From Candidatus Manganitrophus noduliformans (GTDB lineage Bacteria > Nitrospirota > Nitrospiria > SBBL01 > Manganitrophaceae), in assembly GCF_012184425.1 (NCBI RefSeq), contig NZ_VTOW01000003.1:682001-746000 (forward strand): a DNA stretch of 64,000 nt, in the 5' to 3' direction. A model generated the notes under the pieces. The model saw only the letters and a program-made list of their open reading frames with translations, did no database searches and had not been told where the DNA came from. Made by a program: the position numbers and the translations under genes. Positions 17,998-26,917 of this stretch are shown here, one piece after another; position 1 is the first letter of the stretch; every line of letters begins with the position of its first letter.

Positions 17998-18477
17998 TCA
18001 CCCACGCCGTTCGATGAGGCAAACCGCTTGCGCGGCGATTCCTTCTCCCCGCCCGATGAAACCGATTTTTTCATTGGTCGTCGCCTTGATGCTCACCGCG
18101 GCCGGATCGATTGAAAGGGGGCGGCTGATGTTCACCTTCATCGGATCGACAAAAGGAGCAACCTTCGGTTTTTCGGCAATGATGACGGAGTCAATATTGA
18201 CGACCTGATAACCCTTTTGTAACAGAATCATTGCCACCTCTTCTAAAAGCCGAAGGCTCGAGACCCCCTTCCACTTCGGGTCGCCTTCCGGAAAGTGCCG
18301 GCCCAGGTCTCCTTCTCCAACAGCCCCGAGGAGAGCGTCGCAGATCGCATGGAGCAGGACATCGGCATCCGAATAGCCTTTGAGCCCTTTCTCGAAAGGA
18401 ATTTCGACCCCTCCTAAAACGCAGGGATATCCTTCCACAAGTCGGTGAACATCATACCCGATGCCGATTCGGATCAT
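17998..18477 (-). CDS. ispF: 2-C-methyl-D-erythritol 2,4-cyclodiphosphate synthase
   Basis: 159 residues, full length for the family. The MEP isoprenoid pathway enzyme that closes the cyclodiphosphate ring. Metal ligands are in GYDVHRL and ADVLLHAICDALLGA; GDLGRHFPEGDPKWKG and the KATTNEKIGFIGRGEGIAAQAVCL tail are typical. It overlaps ispD by ATGA, the common ispDF arrangement. Confidence 0.96.
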   Translation of the reverse strand: MIRIGIGYDVHRLVEGYPCVLGGVEIPFEKGLKGYSDADVLLHAICDALLGAVGEGDLGRHFPEGDPKWKGVSSLRLLEEVAMILLQKGYQVVNIDSVIIAEKPKVAPFVDPMKVNISRPLSIDPAAVSIKATTNEKIGFIGRGEGIAAQAVCLIERRG

Positions 18478-19181
18478 CGATGGAGCCTACTTCCGCGCGC
18501 CCGAAGGAAGATTTCGGCCGTCTCCAGATCGGGAGGGAGGGTGATCTTGATGTTCTCGATCGATCCTTCCACACAGCGAATCGGCGCCCCCAGCCTTTCA
18601 ACCAGCATCGCCTCGTCGGTCGCTTCGAACCCCTCCCGCGCCGCGCTCCGGTACGCCTCCAGCAGGATTCCCAATCGGAAGACCTGCGGCGTCTGCATCG
18701 CCCAGACATTTTCCCTCGGAAGGCTCCTTAGGATCATTTTATCAGAAGAAACCTCTTTCAGCGAGTCGGTGACCCGAATTGCCGCAACCGCGCCTCCCTC
18801 CGCTTTGGCCGCCTCGATCACCTTTTCGATTAATTGCGGGGTGACCAGCGGCCGGACACCGTCATGAACCACGACCAGGTCGTTCTGATCACGCCGTTCT
18901 TCCAGATAGGAGATTCCCGCCCAAACAGAATCTTGGCGCCGCTCCCCTCCCGGAAGGATTTTCGTCACCTTTGTCAGCGAATGATCCGAAACGAGACGCT
19001 CGAAGAAGGAGAGATCTTCTTTAGAAGTAATGCAGACAATCTCATCTATGAGGGAAGCATCTTGAAAAGCGGTGAGGGTGTGGACGGCCACAGGGAGACC
19101 CTGGAGCGCCAGAAACTGTTTCTTTATTTTGCCTCCCAGCCGCGTTCCCCGACCGGCGGCAGGAATCACCGCATGGATCAT
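18474..19181 (-). CDS. ispD: 2-C-methyl-D-erythritol 4-phosphate cytidylyltransferase
   Basis: 235 residues. It transfers CMP to methylerythritol phosphate in the MEP pathway. The nucleotide-binding PAAGRGTRLGGKIKKQF, VVHDGVRPLVT and VWAMQTPQVFRLGILLEAY motifs are all present. Its start touches the stop of the PIN-TRAM gene by one base, and its stop overlaps the ispF start, so PIN-TRAM, ispD and ispF form a coupled trio, as also seen in Firmicutes (yacL-ispD-ispF). Confidence 0.96.
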   Translation of the reverse strand: MIHAVIPAAGRGTRLGGKIKKQFLALQGLPVAVHTLTAFQDASLIDEIVCITSKEDLSFFERLVSDHSLTKVTKILPGGERRQDSVWAGISYLEERRDQNDLVVVHDGVRPLVTPQLIEKVIEAAKAEGGAVAAIRVTDSLKEVSSDKMILRSLPRENVWAMQTPQVFRLGILLEAYRSAAREGFEATDEAMLVERLGAPIRCVEGSIENIKITLPPDLETAEIFLRARGSRLHR

Positions 19182-20218
19182 CAGTTGGCTCTCACCGCCT
19201 GGTACTCCTCGCGCTCCGGTTCCTCACGGACGCGGGTAAAGATCATCCTCCCGGCCGTGGTTTGTAACACGCTGGTGACGACGACATCAATGTTTTTCCC
19301 AATCCATTTCTTCGCTTCATCCACGACAATCATCGTGCCGTCGTCCAGGTAGGCAATCCCCTGTCCCGATTCCTTTCCCTCCTTTAAAACGAAAACCCGC
19401 ATCGTCTCGCCCGGCAGCACCACCGGCTTTAAGGCGTTGCAGAGCTGGTTGATGTTCAAAACCCGGACCCCTTGAAGCTCCGCGACTTTGTTCAGATTGA
19501 GGTCATTGGTCACTACCTTCGCCGACATCCGTTTTCCGAGGGCGACGATTTTCGAATCGACATCTTTGATGGACGGGAAATCGTCATCGACGATCCGAAC
19601 GTCGATATCGACCATTTTTTGGATGCGATGGAGGATATCGAGTCCACGGCGGCCCCGGGCCCGTTTTAAAGAGTCGGATGAATCGGCAATATGCTGAAGC
19701 TCATGCAGAATGAACTGGGGAATGATGTAAGTTCCCTCCAGAAAACCGGTTTCGCAAAGATCGGCAATCCGGCCGTCGATAATGACGCTGGTATCCAAGA
19801 TCTTGCTGTTCGATGCGGCGGGGGGGTCGACCTGGCGTTTTGCAGGAAACAGCAAACCCGGATCTTTTTCAACTTTGAGCGCGAGCACCAGCCCCATATA
19901 GGAAAAAAGGAGAAGAGAAAATCCTTTCCAGAGCAAGAATAAAGAGGGGTTGGGAGAGAAAACCGGATCGAGCATGAGGTTGAGAAGACCGCTTGCAAGA
20001 ACCCCGATGATCAACCCGAAACATCCCCAGAAAAGTTTTTTAACCGCGGCCTTCTCCAAATAGAGGCCGAAAGCGACCAATCCCCCTCCGAGGGTCAGCC
20101 CGATCAGCGCGCCCCAGTATGCATCCCCTTCTTCAATGAGTCGAGAGGCGACCGAATAACCGGTAAGGGTACTGAGCAGAATAAAAAAGGCATGTATCGC
20201 GTAATTTCCCACCATCAT
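19181..20218 (-). CDS. Membrane PIN-TRAM protein, YacL-like putative RNase
   Basis: 345 residues from the ATG at 20218, picked for its GGAGGAG ribosome site. About four membrane segments occupy residues 1-115. A PIN domain (about 135-250) has acidic metal ligands in ILDTSVIIDGRIADL, ELQHIADSSDSLKRARGRRGLD and VDSKIVALG plus VVTNDLNLNKVAELQG. A TRAM domain follows (about 275-335, KEGKESGQGIAYLDDGTMIVVDEAKKWIGKNIDVVVTSV). The family (PilT N-terminus/YacL) is thought to process RNA at the membrane. Confidence 0.92.
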   Translation of the reverse strand: MMVGNYAIHAFFILLSTLTGYSVASRLIEEGDAYWGALIGLTLGGGLVAFGLYLEKAAVKKLFWGCFGLIIGVLASGLLNLMLDPVFSPNPSLFLLWKGFSLLLFSYMGLVLALKVEKDPGLLFPAKRQVDPPAASNSKILDTSVIIDGRIADLCETGFLEGTYIIPQFILHELQHIADSSDSLKRARGRRGLDILHRIQKMVDIDVRIVDDDFPSIKDVDSKIVALGKRMSAKVVTNDLNLNKVAELQGVRVLNINQLCNALKPVVLPGETMRVFVLKEGKESGQGIAYLDDGTMIVVDEAKKWIGKNIDVVVTSVLQTTAGRMIFTRVREEPEREEYQAVRAN

Positions 20219-20374
20219 AGCCGCTCCTCCACCCGTTTGGTGAAACAAGAGTCGATTGCGCCATCCTCATTATTCGAATGAGTTCTCCTCCTAAAAACGG
20301 CACACTGAAATTTCTTTCATTCAATCCGGTTGAATGGTCTTCGTGAAAATGTTCGCCGCCGATAATTTAAGCGC

Positions 20375-21874
20375 TTAAGGCGCAATGGTGACGAACATTG
20401 TTCTCCCTTGTCGATTAATGAGAAGCAAGACCGCTTCGTCCTTCCCGATTTTTGAGATCAGTTCGTCATAATCATCGGTGTCGCGGACAGGCTTGCGATT
20501 GACCTCCATGATCAGATCGCCCCGTTGCAGCCCGACCTCGTCCGCAACGCTTCCCGGATCGACCCGGGTGATGACCACCCCTTTGTCGTTTCGATTCAAG
20601 CCGAGTTGTCTCGCCGCCTCCGGGGTCAGGTTCCTGACCTCGATTCCGGCAAGGGCCGTGCTGGTCGCTTCCGGGTCCGGCTCCACGTCGCCCCTTCCGG
20701 CGATGTCTTTCGGCTGCTCTTCGATCGTGACCTCCAACTCTTTCTCTTTTTTATCGCGGACCACGCGCACTTTGGCCTTGGTCCCGACGCCGGTCTTTGC
20801 CACCAGATTTCTAAGCTGCGTCGAATTCTCGACCGCCTGGCCGTTGAACTGAACGATCACATCCCCTCGACGGAATCCGGCCTTCTCTGCGGGGCTGTCG
20901 GGAAGGACATCGCTGACAAGGGCTCCATTCGGCTCTTTGAGACCGAACTCCTTGGCGAGCTGCTGCGTCACCTCCTGGATCGAAACCCCCAGCCAGCCGC
21001 GGACCACCTTCCCCTCTTTCGCCAAGCTCTCCATGATCGATCTCGCCATGTTGCTCGGAACGGCGAAGCCGATCCCCATGTAGCCGCCGCTCTGGGTGAA
21101 AATGGCCGTATTGATCCCGACCAATTCTCCATGCGTGTTGACCATCGCTCCCCCCGAATTGCCGGGATTGATGGCGGCGTCGGTTTGGATGAAGTCTTCA
21201 TAATCGGCGATGCCGACATTGGCGCGGCCGACCGCCGAGACGATTCCCATGGTGACCGTCTGGTTCAGACCGAACGGATTGCCGATCGCCAGAACATACT
21301 CTCCCACCTGCAACTTGTCCGAATCTCCCCAGGAAACAGTGGGAAGGTCTTTTGCATCGATCCGGATCACGGCAAGGTCGGTCTTCGGATCGCTCCCGAT
21401 CAGTTTGCCCTTGAACTCCCGCTTGTCTCCCAGCACCACTTTGATTTCATCCGCCTTCTCCACGACATGATTGTTCGTGAGGATCAGGCCGTCCGGATCG
21501 ACGATCACCCCCGATCCCAAGCCTTGCGCGCGCCGCTCGCGCGGCGGGCCGCGGCGGGAAGGCTCATCGCCGAAGAATCGCCTGAAGAAGGGATCGTCAA
21601 AGGGGAAACCGGGCGCCTCTTCCCCGCGATTGACCACCCGTGTGGTCGCGATATTGACCACCGCCGGCGTCACCGCTTTGGAGATTTCAACAAAGGTCTG
21701 TTCGGCTTGGCTGATGGCAGGGGGTTTCGATTTCTGAGGATCGTTGACCGCCGCCCCGAAAGGGAGAAGACGAAACTCGGAGACAAGCGTAATCCCGATG
21801 ACCATTCCAAGAATAATTAAAAAGACGGAGAATACAAGCCGTTTTGGCCGTATTTCATGATGAACATCTGACAT
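20375..21874 (-). CDS. degP: Do/DegQ-type HtrA protease with two PDZ domains
   Basis: 499 residues; the ATG at 21874 follows GGGGGA. An N-terminal membrane anchor or uncleaved signal (LVFSVFLIILGMVIGITLVS) is followed by the protease domain with His in TNNHVVEKADE, Asp in TDLAVIRID and Ser in GNSGGAMVN. Two PDZ domains lie at about 290-380 and 400-495. It is larger than the one-PDZ paralogue at 1282-2361 and is probably the main envelope quality-control protease/chaperone. It is monocistronic, with bioA divergent. Confidence 0.94.
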   Translation of the reverse strand: MSDVHHEIRPKRLVFSVFLIILGMVIGITLVSEFRLLPFGAAVNDPQKSKPPAISQAEQTFVEISKAVTPAVVNIATTRVVNRGEEAPGFPFDDPFFRRFFGDEPSRRGPPRERRAQGLGSGVIVDPDGLILTNNHVVEKADEIKVVLGDKREFKGKLIGSDPKTDLAVIRIDAKDLPTVSWGDSDKLQVGEYVLAIGNPFGLNQTVTMGIVSAVGRANVGIADYEDFIQTDAAINPGNSGGAMVNTHGELVGINTAIFTQSGGYMGIGFAVPSNMARSIMESLAKEGKVVRGWLGVSIQEVTQQLAKEFGLKEPNGALVSDVLPDSPAEKAGFRRGDVIVQFNGQAVENSTQLRNLVAKTGVGTKAKVRVVRDKKEKELEVTIEEQPKDIAGRGDVEPDPEATSTALAGIEVRNLTPEAARQLGLNRNDKGVVITRVDPGSVADEVGLQRGDLIMEVNRKPVRDTDDYDELISKIGKDEAVLLLINRQGRTMFVTIAP

Positions 21875-22106
21875 TCATTTCCCCCGGTGTGCGCTGCAGA
21901 TTAAAGAAAGGGCGATTGAAAGATCCGCTGACGCCCCTTCGACGAAGATGGAAGAAGGTGAATTATTTTTGCATTTGGTGTATGTTGGCGCATTATACTA
22001 TAGCTGTCTTCGGAAAGTAAAGTTATTGAACTATCAATGGGATAAAGAGACTGAGGGGCGATTGAAGAGATCAGGCAAAGAGCGCGATGTCCGAGGGGGA
22101 CCTACG

Positions 22107-23519
22107 TTGGAATATCCAAGGGGAAAACGGACCTCTCGGAAGGGAGAAGAGAGGCATGAGATTTCCGCCGATTGGATCGAAAAGGGACGGCGGTTGATTT
22201 GGCACCCCTTCACCCAGATGAAGGAATGGGAAAAAGAGGTCCCGACGATTATTGACCGTGGAAAAGGGGTCACTCTGATCGACGCCGAGGGAAAGCGATA
22301 CCTCGACGGCGTCTCTTCCCTTTGGGTCAACATCCACGGCCATCGCAAAAAAGAGATCGATGAAGCGCTGATCGATCAAATTAAACGGATTTCCCATTCG
22401 ACCCTTCTCGGTCTCACCAACTTCCCGGCGATCGAATTGGCTGAAAGGCTTCTAAAAGTCGCCCCGCCCGGCCTGACCAAGGTCTTTTACTCCGACAACG
22501 GATCGACCGCCGTCGAGGTGGCGATCAAGCTTGCCTACGGCTTCTGGCAACGACGCGGAGGGCGCTATCGAAAAAAGAGCAAATTCGTCTCGTTCAAAAG
22601 CGCCTACCATGGGGATACGATCGGGGCGGTCAGCGTCGGAGGGATCGATCTCTTCCACCGGGCGTACGCGCCCCTTCTGTTTGAAACGATCAAGGTCCCC
22701 TCCCCCACCTGCTACCGATGCCCTCTCTCTTTGACCGCTCCCTCCTGCGGCATGGCTTGTATTGAAGCGGTCGAAAAAACGATCAAGCGCCGTCGTCATG
22801 AGCTTGCCGGCCTCATCATCGAGCCGCTCGTTCAAGCGGCGGCGGGGATCTTGACCTCCCCTCCCGGTTATCTGAAGCGGATCAGGGAGCTCTGCAACAA
22901 ATACGACCTGTTGATGATTGCCGACGAGGTGGCGACCGGGTTTGGCCGGACCGGCCGGATGTTCGCGTGCGAGCAGGAGGGGGTCACCCCCGACCTGATG
23001 GCGCTCTCCAAGGGGATCACGGGAGGGTACCTCCCCTTGGCGGCCACCCTGGCGACGCAACCGATTTACGAGGCCTACCTGGGAGAATATGCCGAATTCA
23101 AGACCTTCTTCCACGGACACAGCTACACGGGAAACCCGCTCGGCTGCGCCGCGGCGATCGCCAATCTGAAAATATTCGAAAAAGAGAAAGTGCTCGATCG
23201 GCTCCGGCCGAAAATTGCATTCGTCAAAAAACGGCTCGATCCCTGGAAGCGCTGGGCGCATGTCGGGGAGATTCGCCAGACCGGCCTGATCGTCGGGATC
23301 GAATTGGTTGCGGATAAAAAGAAAAAGACCCCTTACCCGATTGAATGGCGGGTCGGCGCGCAGGTCTGCCGCCGCGCAAAGGAAAGGGGGGTGCTTCTCC
23401 GGCCGCTCGGAAACGTGATCGTCCTGATGCCCCCCTTGTCGATTTCGATTCGGGAGCTGGAAAGATTGATTCGAATCGTCGGCGAGGAGATCAAGCGGGT
23501 GACGTCGGAGATCAAGTAG
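22107..23519 (+). CDS. bioA: Adenosylmethionine-8-amino-7-oxononanoate aminotransferase
   Basis: About 470 residues from a TTG at 22107 preceded by GAGGGGGA; the frame runs open to an ATG at 21948, but that stretch contains promoter-like sequence (TTGCAT, 19 bases, TATACT near 21970-22000) and would add unusual residues. It makes 7,8-diaminopelargonate for biotin using SAM as amino donor and PLP. Motifs: IWHPFTQMKEW, YLDGVSSLWVNIHGH, YSDNGSTAVEVAIKLA, AYHGDTIGAVSVGG, IADEVATGFGRTG and the PLP lysine in ALSKGITGGYLPLAATL. No other bio genes are in the window. Confidence 0.93.
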   Translation: MEYPRGKRTSRKGEERHEISADWIEKGRRLIWHPFTQMKEWEKEVPTIIDRGKGVTLIDAEGKRYLDGVSSLWVNIHGHRKKEIDEALIDQIKRISHSTLLGLTNFPAIELAERLLKVAPPGLTKVFYSDNGSTAVEVAIKLAYGFWQRRGGRYRKKSKFVSFKSAYHGDTIGAVSVGGIDLFHRAYAPLLFETIKVPSPTCYRCPLSLTAPSCGMACIEAVEKTIKRRRHELAGLIIEPLVQAAAGILTSPPGYLKRIRELCNKYDLLMIADEVATGFGRTGRMFACEQEGVTPDLMALSKGITGGYLPLAATLATQPIYEAYLGEYAEFKTFFHGHSYTGNPLGCAAAIANLKIFEKEKVLDRLRPKIAFVKKRLDPWKRWAHVGEIRQTGLIVGIELVADKKKKTPYPIEWRVGAQVCRRAKERGVLLRPLGNVIVLMPPLSISIRELERLIRIVGEEIKRVTSEIK

Positions 23520-24096
23520 AGGAGGGTTTTTCTTTTTGCCAGCGTTGGTATGTTTTTAAATAACCTTCGAGGATCTTGTTCGAATCCCACTGGAGCATTT
23601 TGGCATATTGGTGAATGTAGCTGCGGAGGTAGACCTCGGCGGGAAGGGTCCGGAAATTATCCTCCTCGATGCTGAGGAGATAGGTGAGATTGATCCGGGT
23701 TCGGTCGGCGATTTCCTGAAGAGAGACCCCCTGCCGCTCCCGCATCCCCTTGAGCGTCTTTCCGGTGATCTCCCCGGAAAGGGCTTCCGCCGGGGGAGGG
23801 GCGGCGGGCGCCTCTTGGGCGGAGGAGGCGAGCCGCTGCGCAACCTCCTCCACAACCTCCGCCAGCGCTTCATCATATTTTCTTCTTTTTTCTTGATCGA
23901 TGAGTGTCTGGTAGGCTTCCTCGATTTTCTTGAAAATCAGAGCGCGGTCGCCTTGATCGAACAGCGAGTAAGATGCAATGGAATCGCTCCCATAGGTCTT
24001 CTTCGCTAATTCGTACGCCTTCTGAATCTCTCCCCAGGTCGCCCCATACGGTATCTCAAGAATCTCGTAGTAATTCTGATCAGAAAATCTCTTCAT
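23512..24096 (-). CDS. J-like domain fused to a RodZ-type helix-turn-helix
   Basis: 194 residues from the ATG at 24096 (a TTG at 24102 is in frame). Residues 8-85 resemble a DnaJ J-domain (NYYEILEIPYGATWGEIQKAYELAKKTYGSDS, then KIEEAYQTLIDQEKRRKYDEAL), but the HPD tripeptide needed to stimulate DnaK is absent. Residues 110-190 are an HTH_25 domain (GKTLKGMRERQGVSLQEIADRTRINLTYLLSIEEDNFRTLPAEVYLRSYIHQYAKML) like the cytoplasmic part of RodZ. There is no membrane segment. It likely regulates transcription or anchors another factor, and follows the MinD-like ATPase gene by 10 bp. Its end overlaps convergent bioA by 8 bp. Confidence 0.82.
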   Translation of the reverse strand: MKRFSDQNYYEILEIPYGATWGEIQKAYELAKKTYGSDSIASYSLFDQGDRALIFKKIEEAYQTLIDQEKRRKYDEALAEVVEEVAQRLASSAQEAPAAPPPAEALSGEITGKTLKGMRERQGVSLQEIADRTRINLTYLLSIEEDNFRTLPAEVYLRSYIHQYAKMLQWDSNKILEGYLKTYQRWQKEKPSST

Positions 24097-24106
24097 TCTC
24101 AACTGG

Positions 24107-25168
24107 TTACTGGTTGACGATTGAGTTTAGCTTTAACTCTTCATTTTTAATCAGATTTGAAACGGTTCGCTCCAAACAACGGGCGGCGCTCGAATAGGGA
24201 AATTCAAGCAGCAAGGGACGCTTCTTTTTGGTCGCCTGCCAGACATGGTCATCGTATTCGATGTACCCCGCATAGTCTACCTTAATCCCGAAATATTTTC
24301 CGCAAGAACTCCGCATCGAAAAACCGAGGGTCATGTCGTCCTTGGAGCGAACTTGATTGACGACGATCTTCGGGGCAAAGGTATAAACCGCCTCTTTCAG
24401 TTTCTGGCCCGCTTTTTCATTCATCGATGCGACCTGGTCGATCAGATCGTGCGGCGTTCGGATCCCCCGCTGATTTTTCTCGTCCATGGCAAGGGTAATC
24501 ATCTCTTTCACATCGGGATCTCGGGCGATTTTCTTGAATCGGCGGTAGAAAGCGCTCTTGATAAACCGATAGACATTTTCGATGGAAGTCGGCTCGGGGA
24601 TGACGCTGAGGATCCCCGTATCGGCGCTCAAGAAAAAATCGAGGTTCGTAAAGGAGGTTCCCGCCCCCAAATCAAGGATGATATAGTCGAAGCTCAATTC
24701 ATGAATTTGCCGGATCAACCGCATCTTCTGGCTGTGCTTCGGATTGGCGATCTCCAGATAATCCTGGGCGCCGGAGATCAGGGCCAGATTCGGGGTTTCC
24801 GTCTGCGTCAGGACGCTTTCGATATTTCTGATTTTTCCCTGGATAAAGTCGGAAAGGGTCGCCGCGGGGGTGACGCCGAGGCAGGTGTGAAGATTGGCGC
24901 ATCCCAGGTCGGCATCGACGAGAAGCACCCGCTTTCCCATCCTGGTCAGGGCGATCCCTAGGTTCGCGGACAAGAAGCTCTTTCCGGTCCCCCCCTTTCC
25001 TCCTCCGACCGCCCAGATTTCCTTTTTGGGGGTTTGGAGACCGCTGAATAAACCGATATTTTCCGTCATGGCCGTCACAGATTCCCGTTCGCTTGCGCCC
25101 GATTCGGAGTCAGTAAGTGCAGATCCATGATTCTCGGTAGATTGCCCTTTGACAACAGTTGTTATCAT
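24107..25168 (-). CDS. MinD/ParA-family ATPase
   Basis: 353 residues if the ATG at 25168 is used; an inner ATG at 25069 (MTENIGLFSG) would give 320. Neither has a good ribosome site. The deviant Walker A GGGKGGTGKSFLSANLG, switch VDADLGCANLHTCLGV and YIILDLGAGTS mark a MinD/FlhG-like ATPase. The length and the insert with YRRFKKIARDPDVKEM are those of the MinD-like proteins paired with HTH_25 proteins in deltaproteobacteria and Nitrospirota rather than true MinD. It probably positions or regulates a cellular structure. It is co-directional with the J-like/HTH gene. Confidence 0.85.
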   Translation of the reverse strand: MITTVVKGQSTENHGSALTDSESGASERESVTAMTENIGLFSGLQTPKKEIWAVGGGKGGTGKSFLSANLGIALTRMGKRVLLVDADLGCANLHTCLGVTPAATLSDFIQGKIRNIESVLTQTETPNLALISGAQDYLEIANPKHSQKMRLIRQIHELSFDYIILDLGAGTSFTNLDFFLSADTGILSVIPEPTSIENVYRFIKSAFYRRFKKIARDPDVKEMITLAMDEKNQRGIRTPHDLIDQVASMNEKAGQKLKEAVYTFAPKIVVNQVRSKDDMTLGFSMRSSCGKYFGIKVDYAGYIEYDDHVWQATKKKRPLLLEFPYSSAARCLERTVSNLIKNEELKLNSIVNQ

Positions 25169-25176
25169 TATATCAA
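25149..25176 (+). promoter_or_regulatory. Putative promoter of the DUF3047 gene
   Basis: TTGACA, 16-base spacer, TATCAA, about 60 bases upstream of the start at 25238. It overlaps the 5' end of the divergent MinD-like gene if that gene uses its longer start. Confidence 0.4.
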
Positions 25177-25237
25177 ACCGGTTCTGTTTTCAACTAAAAT
25201 TATGGTATTATTTCTAAAATTCGGAGTCGAGTTGGAG

Positions 25238-25918
25238 ATGATTATTCAAAGAAATAGATTGTTTCGTCTGGGTGTCATGATCATCCTGCTGGTATTCCCC
25301 CTCACCCTTCTTGCAGCGGATCTGTTTCAAGAGGACTTTTCCGGGGGTCTCGATAAAGAGGGGCTCCCGAAGGGGTGGGAGCTCAAGCAATGGTTCGGCA
25401 ACACGCGAAAGATCGAGACGGTCGAAGAAGAGGGGGTCACGGCGCTTCGCCTGGTCAGCGACGGCAACAGCTTCGGCGTCTACCGGGAGAAAGAGCTCAA
25501 TCCAAAGAAGACCCCTATTCTCTCCTGGCGGTGGAAAGTGACCCGGCTGCCGGAAGGGGCCGATGTCCGGGACAAGAAAAAAGACGACCAAGCCGCCCAG
25601 ATGTATGTGATGTTCCCCCGATTCCCCAAGATGGTCAATACCCGGCTCGTCGGTTATCTCTGGGAGAGCAGCGCTCCCAAGATGGCCGAAATCACCAGTC
25701 GGAAATCGTCGAACACCCGCTACATCGTTCTCCAAAGCGGTCCCGAAAATCTGGGCAAATGGGTGACGGAGACGAGAAATGTCTACGAGGATTATAAAAC
25801 CCTCTTCGGAGAAGAGCCTCCGGAGATCGGGGGGATCACCATCATGATCGATTCGGACGACACCGACTCTTCCGCCGAAAGTTACTTTACCGATATCCGA
25901 ATTGGAAAAGAAGAATAA
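25238..25918 (+). CDS. DUF3047-family exported protein
   Basis: 226 residues from the ATG at 25238. A signal peptide (MIIQRNRLFRLGVMIILLVFPLTLLAADLF) predicts export. The mature part is a DUF3047-like beta-rich domain (SWRWKVTRLPEGADVRDKKKDDQAAQMYVMFP, NTRYIVLQSG, IGGITIMIDSDDTDSSAESYFTDIRIGKE), a family resembling carbohydrate-binding jelly rolls but with no established function. The last 17 bases overlap the lipid-kinase gene, indicating a shared transcript. Confidence 0.86.
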   Translation: MIIQRNRLFRLGVMIILLVFPLTLLAADLFQEDFSGGLDKEGLPKGWELKQWFGNTRKIETVEEEGVTALRLVSDGNSFGVYREKELNPKKTPILSWRWKVTRLPEGADVRDKKKDDQAAQMYVMFPRFPKMVNTRLVGYLWESSAPKMAEITSRKSSNTRYIVLQSGPENLGKWVTETRNVYEDYKTLFGEEPPEIGGITIMIDSDDTDSSAESYFTDIRIGKEE

Positions 25919-26885
25919 CCCCGCCGGAGCAGCCATCCCCTCCCTTTCGCTCGCCAAGGTTCTGTTGATCGTCAATCCGGCGGCCGGATCTCGCTTGAAG
26001 AGAAAAAAACTCGGCCGGATCATCGAACATCTCCGCCGGGCGGCCTCCTCTCTCGAGATTATCTACACCACCGCCGTCCGGGACGCCACGCGGCTCGTCA
26101 AGGAGAAACGGAAGGATGGATGGACCCTTTTCCTCTGCGCGGGAGGAGACGGCACGATCAACGAGATCGTGAACGGGATGATCGATGAAGACGATCCCGC
26201 ATCGGATCAAACGCCTTCTCCCCCGCTCGGAATTCTACCGACCGGAACCGGAAACGGCCTGGCGCGCGAGATCGGCCTTCCGCTCGATCCCTGGAAGGCG
26301 TACCAGGCCCTTCTGAGCGGAACGGCCAAACCGATTTTTCTCGGTAGAGTGACCCGGCAGGAAAATCCTTCGGGAGCCAAGGCGCATCGTTACTTTGTTC
26401 TCCTGGCCGGCGCCGGGTTCGACGGGTATGTCAGCGGGTGGGTCGAGCGGCGCAGCGCCCTGCTTCGAAAAATCCCGAAGCTCTGGGTCTATTTCATCCT
26501 CGGTTTTATCGGCCTCTTCGTCTATCGCTATCCGATCCTGCATTTTACAGCCGACGGCGCTTCTTATACCGGCTCGACGGGGGTCGTCGCACGGGCAAGG
26601 CTGATCGCGGGTCCGTTCATCTTTTCACCCTTGTCGGATCTCCGGGCCCGTTCGCTCATCCTCTGTCTCGTCAAACCGGCGGGTCCGCTCGGATATTTCG
26701 GCATGCTTCTTCCCCTTCTGTTCCGGAGGAAGCCGGGGAAAGAAGTTCAATATGTTGAGGGAAAGGTGATTGAAGCGGCGGGAGAAGGAATCATTCATGC
26801 AGACGGGGAAACGATCGGACCCCTTCCGGCGAGGTTTACTCTCTCGGAGAAACCGATTTATCTGGTTTATCCCAAACCTGAATAG
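25902..26885 (+). CDS. Diacylglycerol kinase-family lipid kinase
   Basis: 327 residues from a TTG at 25902; no ATG precedes the conserved core, so this is the best start although no clear ribosome site is visible. The DAGK catalytic domain shows VLLIVNPAAGS, the ATP-binding CAGGDGTINEIVNGM and GILPTGTGNGLAREIGLP. The C-terminal beta-sandwich (from about 150) completes the YegS/LCB5 fold. It phosphorylates a membrane lipid, perhaps diacylglycerol or a sphingoid-like base. Translational overlap with the DUF3047 exported protein hints at a linked envelope-lipid role. Confidence 0.9.
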   Translation: MEKKNNPAGAAIPSLSLAKVLLIVNPAAGSRLKRKKLGRIIEHLRRAASSLEIIYTTAVRDATRLVKEKRKDGWTLFLCAGGDGTINEIVNGMIDEDDPASDQTPSPPLGILPTGTGNGLAREIGLPLDPWKAYQALLSGTAKPIFLGRVTRQENPSGAKAHRYFVLLAGAGFDGYVSGWVERRSALLRKIPKLWVYFILGFIGLFVYRYPILHFTADGASYTGSTGVVARARLIAGPFIFSPLSDLRARSLILCLVKPAGPLGYFGMLLPLLFRRKPGKEVQYVEGKVIEAAGEGIIHADGETIGPLPARFTLSEKPIYLVYPKPE

Positions 26886-26917
26886 AGAGAAGAGAACACC
26901 TTCGAGGAAGAACGTCA

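Noticed and set aside
20525-21820. 431-codon plus-strand ORF
   Set aside because: Antisense shadow of the two-PDZ HtrA gene.
21948-22106. Longer N-terminus for BioA from the ATG at 21948
   Set aside because: The stretch contains promoter-like sequence and is atypical for BioA; the TTG at 22107 has a better ribosome site.
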